The translations under genes were made by a program, and so were the position numbers. From the NCBI RefSeq assembly GCF_018320785.1, contig NC_054867.1, positions 55,067,776 through 55,131,775 on the forward strand: a DNA stretch of 64,000 bases, read 5' to 3'. Numbering within the stretch: the first letter of the stretch is position 1; the number at the start of each line of letters is the position of its first letter. This DNA comes from Cheilinus undulatus (lineage: Eukaryota; Chordata; Actinopteri; Labriformes; Labridae). Shown here in pieces: positions 55,166 through 64,000 of this stretch. The notes beneath the pieces were generated by a model that ran no database searches, was not told the DNA's origin, and was given only the letters and a program-made list of their open reading frames with translations.

Positions 55166-55985
55166 ATTTTGGAAATGATTTGGGGGCCCACTTGCAATAC
55201 TGTTGTGGCCCACCGGGAGGTGCAGCCCACAGGTTGGGAATCACTGGTTTAGAAAAATGCGTTTCAACCAGTTTATTACAGATATGCATCCTTATATTTA
55301 TATAAATAAAAAACGGAGTTCCACAGGGCTCCATCCTGGATCCTCTACTTTTCAATTTTGAACATTGAATTCTGTGCATTTTGCAGTATTTTTCCTGGAT
55401 TTTTCATGTCTTAGTATTACTCAACTTCAATGGCTGCCTTTACCCACATTCACCTGCAAGCACCAACAGAAAATGACATCACTGATCTCAACTTAAAAAC
55501 AGGAAGTTGTTTTTTTTTTTCTCCTCTCAGATCCTAAAATGTTTAGAAAAATGTGTTTTAATCAGTTTATTATGGATATGCGTTTTTTATAATTATATAA
55601 ATAAAAAACGGCGTTCCACAGGGCTCTGCCCCAGATCCTCTACTGTTCAGTCATTTAACATCAAACTTCACACAACTGGCAGAAATTTCTCTTGTTATGC
55701 ATAGCTAAATATTACCTAACTTTAATGGCTGCCTTTACCCACGTTAACCTACAAGCACTGACAGGAAATGACATCACTAATCTAACTTAAAACAGGAAGT
55801 TTGTGATAATTTCCTCCTCTCAGATCCTAATAAGTTAAGAAAAATCAATTTTCATCAGTTAATTACTGATATGCATTCTTATAATTATATAAACAAAAAA
55901 TGGAGTTTCACAGGGTCCATACTGGATCCTCCATTTTTCAATTCTGAACATTGAACTCTGTATTTTACAGTATTTTGGCAATAAA
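54281..55985. repeat. flnb: Tandem duplication of an exon start plus its intron flank (~290-bp unit, four copies)
   Basis: Copies start at 54281 (the real exon end), 54574, 55436 and 55731. Each begins GCCTTTACC(C)ACGTTCACC, the reverse of the exon start, and continues with CACCAACAGGAAATGACATC, TTAAAACAGGAAGTT and CTCCTCTCAGATCC. Spacing is 293, 291 (after removing a transposon) and 295 bp; the last copy is truncated. A hAT-like element interrupts the second copy. Confidence 0.9.
54684..55246. mobile_element. hAT-like MITE inserted in a splice-site repeat unit
   Basis: Perfect 8-bp duplication GTTTAGAA at 54676..54683 and 55247..55254. Ends CAATGGTTCCCAAC and GTTGGGAATCACTG are inverted repeats with two mismatches. 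A poly(C)-poly(A) run lies at 55120..55158. The insertion is younger than the tandem duplication around it. Confidence 0.93.
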
Positions 55986-56391
55986 AATTAAACACATTCC
56001 AGCCGTGAAACAATGCAAACATAAACATATTTAATGTCTCTAATTACTGAGCGTAGTACAAAACTCAATGAATTTCCCTTTTTGTTTGTTTAAACCACAT
56101 TAAAATAATTATTTACACATTTAAGTGATTAAAGTATCTAAAAAGTTAAGAGATGGAATGAGAGCCTCAGAAATACTGATAGTAGACCTCTGCATCGTTA
56201 CTTTTCAAAAGCATCTGCAAAACTAAAAATAATCTTGACCTTATTTCATGTTTTTACGACAAAGGCAGTCTAATAAAAGAAAGTTAAATTCTCAAAGACA
56301 AAGAATGTAAAAGGTATTTAGTATTATAAGATGATGCTGTGGTGTGTGGTAAACTGGATTTATTAATTCTATCACAAACTGACTTTTAATG
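55986..56391. other. Intron sequence, nothing recognised
   Basis: AT-rich sequence between the splice-site repeats and the next MITE. No exon visible. Confidence 0.4.
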
Positions 56392-56910
56392 TTAAAGGTC
56401 ACATATTAAGACAAGTTTACATCGGTCTCAGAAGTCCCCAAAACATGCCTGTGAAGTTTGTTGCTGAAAAAACACTCCAGTATTGGATTTCTGCATGTCT
56501 AAAAACCCCTCTGTTTCAGCCCTGCTCAGAACCAGCTGTTTCTGTGTCTGTGGCTTTAAATGTTAACGAGCTGTCTGACTCCACCCCTGACCACACCCCT
56601 CTCAGGAAGCAAATGTGGCTTAATGGATGTGGCTCTCCTGATCCTCCTCTCTGATGGCAGCTGAGAGGAGGATCAGGAGAGGAAGGCGGAACTTTCTTCC
56701 AAATGGGGAAGGCCATCTGAACCTGGGGGTGGGGCTAACTCCCCAGATGACATCATGAGGGGAAAAGCTGAGAACAGCTTGTTTCAGCATACATTTTCTA
56801 AAAGTTGGGGGGGGGGGTGTTACTTGGGGGATTGTAGTCAGGCCAGGGGCACATACTTTTATTAGAAAAGCCTAAAAAAAATAATTTTTTGCATAATATG
56901 TAACCTTTAA
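56392..56910. mobile_element. MITE with AAGGTCACATATTA ends
   Basis: TTAAAGGTCACATATTA at the left and CATAATATGTAACCTTTAA at the right are inverted repeats. Internal sequence matches 17912..18420 (opposite orientation) and 48608..48800. An inner palindrome surrounds CTGATCCTCCTCTCTGATGG. Non-coding. The flanking TTA/TAA bases leave the target duplication unclear. Confidence 0.82.
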
Positions 56911-59074
56911 CGAAATCTGTCTAAAAAGGCACCGTTGTCTCCTTTAGTAATGCCCACATGCGTGTAATAATTCCTCATTTCACTGATAAAGCTACGGCTA
57001 CAGAATATTTTCATATGAATATCTATTCATAGACGGTCTAATCATGGTTAAGGCCTCCGGCTTTAACTAGGGCTCTCTAACATTTAAAAATATGAATCTT
57101 GAGTTAAATCAGAAATTCTAGAGCTAATTACAATTAATCTCCCCTTTGTCCCAAACTTGATTCACCATTGTAATCATTTTTTTGTTTTCAAATGAAAAAG
57201 AAACTCCTCGATTAATTTTTGTTTATTTTTATCAACAATATGTAACAAAATTTAACAGAAGGTTCCTTTAAAGGTCAGAGTGTTAGCTGTAAATGTGTCT
57301 TTAAAAGTCACTGTGGAGGGTTATTTACACGAACACTCAGGCTCTGAACATTTTTATCAGAAAGAAACAGAGTAAAAGTGAAGCTAAAGTCTCTCCATGA
57401 TCTAAAGAAGTAAACTAGACCATCAGAGGAATATTCATTTTTTATGTTTTTATTTGTTTGAACCAGTGTCAGATAAAAATGTTGACACGCAAACCAAAAC
57501 CACTTTTTCTATTCAAATTTTTACTCAGAGGATTCAGAATGAACATGATTATTAAGACCGAGCAGGATGTGTTTGTTTGAGATTAATGTGGTTACACTAA
57601 ATATAAGAAAAAATGCATCATTGAGTTTACAGGGTTACCAGAAAGAACATAAAGCTTCCTACTGCAGTTTTTATTTTTAGTATTACTGCGGTTACGCTTC
57701 ACAGAAAATCTCCATTTTTAATTTTCAAAATCTTGATTTTCAAATCCTGATTTATCGATTTTATCGATTTATTTTCCAGCATAACTTAATCACAGAAAAA
57801 GGAACTTGTTATGGATTGAAAAAGAAATAAGGGAACAGGAAAAATGTTTGATAAGTCAGGATGCAGATGACTATTTATCGTCCACTAGGGCTGGGTCATC
57901 TATCAAAATTTAGATTCAACCGCAACATAGCCTGCTACAATTCTTAAATCACAGAAGAAGCAATATTTCTTTAACCTGAACTCTGGGTAAAAAAAAAAAA
58001 AAAAAAAAACACTTTAAAACTGTTTTTATTTTTCCAGCAGAGACGTTACGCCCCACACATCATGCAACCATTCAAGTGTCATTTTTGAAGATGATGATTC
58101 TTGGGGGGATTGTGGCATATATTTTTGTTGGAAAAGCCTAAAAAAGTGTATTTTGCATAATATGTGACCTTTAAAAAACTGAACTGATCCCTCAGTTAGT
58201 GGTTAAAAAAGCAGATCCTGTCAAAATTAAGGTAAAATGCCCCAAAAATCTTCTTAAAAAAATTGTTAAAAATACACTAGAAAATAAAAAACAACTGTCA
58301 CAGGCATGCAACATGACACATTCAAAATTAGACAAAGCAAACCAGACAGAAAAACATTTAAATGAAATGTCAGAATTTATTTCGAACAGCCCTGTTTGGA
58401 TTTGGGATTGAAAATAAAAGACCTTTAAATTTCAGTACAGTTGAAGATGAAGGTTAGAGTCAGTCAACACGTGTGTTACACATTCACATCTGTTAGACAT
58501 TAAAACATGCATTTATGCATGCTGCATGCACAGGAATACAGCCGCTAAGCTGCTCTTATTTAAGAATATTATTATTTCCTCTCACAGAATTAGACAAAAT
58601 ACAAAAATCTAATTATTTGTTCATCAAGAGTCTGAAAGTGCAAAGCATTCCTTGAAGCTTGAAGCAGCTTACTTTAAAACTTGTTTATCAGCCGTCCTCC
58701 ACATCTTTATCAGAACTAAAACCACAAAACGATTTCAGTCATCCAGCCTGACATTTTGTTCTGTGTTAACATCTCACAGGCAAGTTAGCCAAACCAAACT
58801 ATCATGACCTTCTAATGTCTGTTGATGTAATCCACCTGTCTTTAAAAACACAAACAAAATCACGCCGGATTACCCGGATATCTAATCTTGCAAATAAAAA
58901 AAAAATTCGGGCTTCTAAATCAGTATGAACCTCCATCAATATAAACCTTCAAACAGCCAAAGCTGAAGTTTGACCTTAGTCTTCTTGCCTGAAAATATCC
59001 ATAAACTTGTCAAGCATTTTCATTTTCATACTGACAAATCAAGCACCTTTGTTAGTTTCATTATGCGTCTACAG
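56911..59074. other. Intron or intergenic sequence with repeat fragments
   Basis: Contains a left end of the TAGGGCTGGG hAT-like family at about 57887 and a right end of the CATAATATGTGACCTTT MITE at about 58085..58173, so two truncated elements lie fused. The rest shows no gene, exon or named repeat. Confidence 0.5.
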
Positions 59075-60320
59075 CAGTGTTACTCAATCCTACTCAACCA
59101 AAGAGCCAAACTGTTAAAAAATACCGTTGCGAGAGCCACAATCTGAGCATTTAAAATTGGCAAAAAAAGGGTTCAAGTGGCAATTAAATTCAGTTAAACT
59201 TGGCAAAAATGGCCAAAAAGCTGCAAAAATGGGTAAAAATGGGCAAAATAGGCACAAAATGGCAAACTGGGTGAAAAGCTGCAAAAAAAAGGGTGAGAAG
59301 TGACAAAAATGAGTAACGGGGCAAAATGGCCAAAATGCGGCAAAAAGTTAGTGAAAAGTGATCAAAATGGGCAAAAAGCAGCAAAAAGATAACAAAAAGT
59401 TAGTGAAAAGTGATCAAAATGGGCAAAAAGCGGCAAAAAGTTAACAAAAAGTTAGTGAAAAGTTACAAAAATGGGCAAAAACATAGTAAAAAGTTACTGA
59501 AAAGTGATCAAAATGGGCAAAAAGTGGAAAAAATGTAGCAATAAGTTGGTGAAAAGTGATCAAAATGGGCTAAAGGGGCAAAAACGTAGCAAAAAGTGCA
59601 TGAAATGTGATCAAAATGGGCAAAAAGCGACCCAAACATAGCACAGAGTTAGTGAGAAGTGACTAAAATGGTCAAAAAGCAGCAAAAACATAGCAAAAAG
59701 TTAGTGAGAAGTGACAAAAAGTTCAAAAAGTGGCAAAAACATTGCAAAAAGTTATTTAAAAGTGGCTCAAATGGGCGACAAGCAGCAATAAGTTAGTGAA
59801 AAAGTTAATGAAAAGTGACTAAAATGGTCAAAAAGCATCAAAAATGTAGCAAAAAGTAAATGAAAAGTGACTTAAAATGGTCAAAAAGCAGCAAAAACTG
59901 CAAAAAGTTAGTGAGAAATGACTTAAACAGGAAAAAAGCAGCAAAAACGTGACAAAAATGAGAAAAATACTGGCATTTAATGGCAAAACCTATCTTAAAT
60001 AGACAACTGCAAAAAGCATGATAAAAGTTGCAAAACTGGGATAAAAGCAGAAAAAAACTGAATAAAAGTTGAAAAAAATGAAAAAGGGGCCAAAAACCAT
60101 GAGCAATTGAAATATACAGACAGAATGAGGGTTGACATTTAAGTTTGACAATTAAAGCCTACTGTAGAAGAGTGGGGATCAAACTTATTAATGTGACTTG
60201 CCATGGATCATTTCTGAGGTCAAAGTTTCCTTTTTTTTAAGGTTTTCTGGGGGAATAATATTCAAATCAAGACATAAAAGAGCCACATGTGGCTCCAGAG
60301 CCCCGCGTTGAGTATCACTG
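59075..60320. mobile_element. hAT-like MITE with GGCAAAAAGTTAGTGAAAAG minisatellite core
   Basis: Ends CAGTGTTACTCAATCC and GCGTTGAGTATCACTG are inverted. Flanks GTCTACAG and CTCTACAC match at 6 of 8. The core holds dozens of AAAATGGGCAAAAAGCAGCA-type units. Subterminal GAGCCACATGTGGCTC-like sequence is shared with 9373 and 14483. Confidence 0.88.
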
Positions 60321-61628
60321 CTCTACACCAAAAACCCCACAGTCATTAGCAGTGAGCTTAAAGCCAGGCAAGGATCTCTCCTCCATGCTGCTGCTTTGAC
60401 TCCCTACTCTTAATGAAAAGGTGTCACCGCTGTGTTTTTGCAGCGCTGAGATCTGGGTGTGACTGTTGACTCTCCATCTATCACCTGGATCAACATAAAA
60501 GCTGCAGAAAGGTTCAGCGTGTGCCCGACAACCTGCAGGCTGCTGCAGCTCACAACAAGCCTGCTGATTCATCGCGGTGACATCAGCTCTGAGAGCTGGA
60601 ATCAGACAAGTACAGACGACGCTGCGGACACGGGAATGATTTAAGGAACCTGTCACCCATCACATGACCGCCTCCTACGGCTCTGCTTTCTCATGAACAT
60701 GTTTAAATGTCACCTGAAACCCTTTATCCACTGCCCTGACGTCTTTTGTTCTGCTATCTCATAACTTTTGGCCTTTGTTCTCGCGCTTCATCACAAAGAA
60801 AACACCGTCACTGCCAGCTTTTGAAGCCTGTTGGCATTGTCATAAATTCCTGAAGAGAGCACAAATGCAGATCCAGACATATCGAAGGCCTGCTGGAGAT
60901 TTCTCATAAACTTCTCTGCCTGCAGGTGAGACTTTAAGAAAAACAGCAGTGCAGAGAAGACAGCTGATAAACAAGAATCTGACAGTGAAGAGCAAACAAA
61001 TCTATAAAAACGTGATCAAATATCTAAATTAAAGGAGCTTACAGTGCAAAGAGAAACGTGCATACTTCAACTGTTGGATTCAACCCTTCTCACTGTGATT
61101 GCTTTAGGATTTGTTCTTTTTGTTTGTTTACATCTTAGAAATTAATATTTCCAAACCTGATCAAATGTGCAAACATTCTTAGTAAAGTATAAATCAAACA
61201 ACTGCTGCAGCTTTGGCCAGTTGAGTTATTATTTGATTTGACTATGTTAGTTTAATTTCATGTAATGAGTTCCATAAAAAGTGAAAAGGTTTAGATTCAA
61301 CAGAAACAGATTTGACAATAAACATGAATCACATGCAGTGAAGACGACAGCAAAGCTTCACTTATCTGGACTGTTAAAGAGCACCTTTTAACATTTTGAG
61401 AGCGTGACTTATTGATTCTGATTTTCAGATATTTCCTCAAACTTCCCATTTTAACTTTTTTTTGTGCTCTAAACTACCTCCCTGTGCTTAGATCCTCTCT
61501 GAGCATGCTCTAAATGTCTGCTTGCTCACAAATCTTTAGTTGCCCACTAAAATTTCATTCAGGTTGCTTCTGCTTGTGTAGAAAATGCCGCACTGATTTA
61601 TCTTGATGGTTTGTATGACTTAACTTTA
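60321..61628. other. No gene recognised
   Basis: Probably inside the large upstream flnb intron. Short open frames only. No filamin exon, repeat family or RNA gene could be supported. Confidence 0.4.
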
Positions 61629-62311
61629 TTACCTCCGCCAAGGAGGTTATGTGATCGGGTGGGTTTGTTCGTCTGTTTGTTCGTCTGTTTGTTTGTTTGT
61701 TTGTTAGCAACATGACTCAAAAAGTTATGGACAAATTTTCAGGAAATATAAGAAATGGCATAAGGAAGAACTGATTAGATTTTGGGACTGATCCGGATCA
61801 CCGTCTTTTTAAAGGATTCTGTACTATTGGGAGATAGGGCTAATGGTGGAGGTCTGCGCTGTTACCACTTTAAACCAGGAGATGGCGGACATGAGTAACT
61901 TCAATCCCAGCAGCATTTTTGGGTGTGTTTCTATTCAAAGTTTTGGAGTGTAGAGTTTGAAAGACGCACGCCCAGTCAAGGAGATTAATCGGAGCGTAAC
62001 AGAGAGAAAGACAGCGAATTGTAGCGAGAATACTCACAATGCTGGGAGGAATAGAGGAATATTCACACTCTGCCATGACTTTCCGTCGTCCATTGAGACC
62101 ATGGGTGCGTCCGCCATGACAGTCCACACATAGTGAAGCCAATGCTTTGCCTCACTGAGTCTCCACCCCACCGGGGAGGGAGTAATCGGCAAATTCAATT
62201 TTGGGAGTGATCCGGATCACTGTCTGGATCCAGGAATGTTTTTAAAGGTTCTTCACTATTGGGAGGTAGGGCTGATGGCAGAGGTCTGCGCTCTCTGAGT
62301 GCTTTTCTAGT
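61629..62311. repeat. Interspersed repeat with ACCTCCGCCAAGGAGGT head
   Basis: Starts with the palindrome ACCTCCGCCAAGGAGGT, followed by a TTTGTTCGTCTG-(TTTG)n run, then GTTAGCAACATGACTCAAAA. The 3' part (GGGAGTGATCCGGATCACTGTC to GAGTGCTTTTCTAGTT) repeats, in diverged form, the part ending near 61860. The outer 3' phrase is also seen near 16790. I recognise it as a common animal repeat but cannot name its class. Confidence 0.6.
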
Positions 62312-62439
62312 TTACAAAAAAAGTCTGGCCGTTACATTCATTAAATAACCATACTGCAAACATTAATTAAACAGAGAAAAAGGTCAAAGGTCTAATTCAG
62401 GATTAAATTTTGTATAGGTCCATTATAGAAGTAGTAACC

Positions 62440-63800
62440 CCAACAGTGGCTCGCTTTAACTTTGCCAGCTTTAGCTAAGGCTAACATAGCTACATTAGCT
62501 AGCTACATAGTTTTAAAAGATAAGCCAATGAAGGTAAGTTAGCTTTAGAACTGTGAGCTTTAACAACATAGCTAAAGCTAAGGTAGCTACAGTATGTAGA
62601 TAACATATCTACATAGCTTACATGTCTTCTGTACCCATAGCTAAGGTAGTGACATAGCTATGTTATCTACACAGTAAAGTAAGTGACATAGCTACATTAA
62701 CTACATAGCTAAGGGAGCAATATTGCTAGATTATCTGCATAGCTAAGTTAGTGACATAGTATCTTAACTACCAGGTTAAGTAAGCAACATAGCTAGGTTA
62801 TCTACGTAGCTTAGTTAGCAACTTAGCTATATTATCTGCTTAGCTAAGTAAGCGATGTAGAATGCTAACTATGTAGCTAAGTTAGCAACTTAGCTGGGTT
62901 TTATATATACATAACAAAGTTAGGGATGTAGCTAGTTAATCTGAGTAACTTAGTGACATAGCTACATTATCTGATATCAAAGTTAGTGAAATAGCTATTT
63001 TAACTACATAGCTAAGTGAGTGATATGGCTAGATTATCTAGGTAGATAGGTTAGTGTCATAGCATGCCAAGTACCAGGTTAAGCAGGCAACATGGCCAGG
63101 TTATCTACATAGCTAAGTTAGCAACTTAGCCACATTATCTGCATACCTAAGTTATTGATGTAGTATGCTAACTATGCAGCTAAGTTAGCAACTTAGCTGG
63201 GTTATATATGTAACAAATTAGTGAGGTAGCTAGGTAATCTTAGTATCTTAGTGACATAGCTACATTATCTACATGTCTAAGTTAATGATGTAGCCATTTT
63301 AACTACATAGCTAAGTTAGTAATATAGCTATAAAGCTAGATTATCTACGTAGGTAAGTTAATGACATAGTTTGTTAACTACCCAGTTAAGTTAGGGACAT
63401 AGTGAGATTATCTACGTAGTTAAGTTAGTGACATAGCTACACTACCTATGTAGCTGATTTAGGGATGTAGTATGTTAACTATGCAGCTAAGTTAGCAACT
63501 TAGCTAGGTTATATATATGTAACAAAGTTAGTGACGTAGCTAGGTAATTTTAGTATCTCAGTGATGTAGCTACATTATCTACATATCTAAGTTAGTGATG
63601 TAGCTATTTCAACTATGTAGCTAAAGTGATCGATGTAGCAAGGTTATCTACACAGCTAAGTCAGAGATGTAGCTAAGTTAGCAACATATCTACCTTATCT
63701 ATTTAGCTAAGTTAGCAACATAACTATGTTATATAAATAGCTAAGTTAGCAACATATCTACATTATCTTTGTAGCTACATTATCTACATAGCCTTTGCAA
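62440..63800. repeat. AGCTA-rich tandem repeat (about 36-40 bp unit)
   Basis: About 35 degenerate copies built from phrases such as CATAGCTAAGTTAGCAACATAG and CTACATTATCTACATAGCTA. Higher-order periodicity is visible: a group with GGTTATATATGTAACAAAGTTAGTGA recurs near 62900, 63200 and 63510, about 300 bp apart. Non-coding. Confidence 0.9.
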
Positions 63801-64000
63801 CTAATGGAGATGTGCAAGCTATACTTGCTGCGTTTGGAATGTTTTTTGGGAGGATGAGCTTTTTCCAGTTACTTGGCCGTATTGAACATTTTTTGTGGGT
63901 CAGGTTTTACACTGTTAGCTTTGGGTATGTAGCGTCACATTATGTAATAATGTAATACATTTTCCATCCATCATGTAATAACGCCACACTTTCTAAGCCA

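Overview
This window looks like nuclear DNA from a teleost (ray-finned) fish. The coding sequence is split by vertebrate-type GT-AG introns. The proteins are closest to vertebrate filamin B and a fish-type TRIM E3 ligase. The non-coding DNA is packed with fish-style DNA transposons (hAT-like MITEs with 8-bp target duplications, Tc1/mariner copies, piggyBac-like elements with TTAA ends), tRNA-derived SINEs and minisatellites. Species cannot be fixed from the sequence alone.

Two genes are supported, both on the minus strand. (1) An intronless TRIM35/NF7-like RING-B-box-coiled-coil-PRY/SPRY gene at 2286..3668. (2) The 3' three quarters of filamin B (flnb), running from its stop codon at 9082 up to an exon ending at 54298. 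I reassembled 34 exons by hand. Every junction keeps frame, and the total is exactly 1,880 codons including the stop, covering filamin repeats 6 to 24. The actin-binding domain and repeats 1-5 must lie beyond the right edge, because no further filamin exon is visible in 54299..64000. Diagnostic filamin B stretches include the C-terminal [31 protein letters not shown] in repeat 9 and GVANKTATF in repeat 17.

Four features of flnb deserve attention. An in-frame 81-nt hinge-1 cassette exon (34665..34745), whose splice donor is followed at once by a CA repeat. A 123-nt (41-residue) exon matching the known var-1 skipped segment between repeats 19 and 20. A glutamine CAG codon at the very end of the repeat-22 first exon, which matches the filamin Q/R ADAR editing site. 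And a ~290-bp tandem duplication that has copied the 3' splice site of the first visible exon three more times upstream.

Layout: 1..2285 simple repeat and TRIM downstream sequence; 2286..3668 TRIM; 4120..7668 two hAT-like elements carrying SINEs; 7860..9081 probable flnb 3' UTR; 9082..54298 flnb exons with introns full of nested mobile elements; 54299..64000 the next upstream flnb intron, with splice-site duplications, MITEs, a GGCAAAAATGGG minisatellite, and a 1.3-kb AGCTA-rich tandem repeat at the right end.

Filamin B dimerises through repeat 24 and crosslinks actin. Repeats 16-24 are the hub for integrins and signalling partners, and hinge 1 sets flexibility. The TRIM gene has no evident functional tie to flnb; they are only neighbours in the same orientation.
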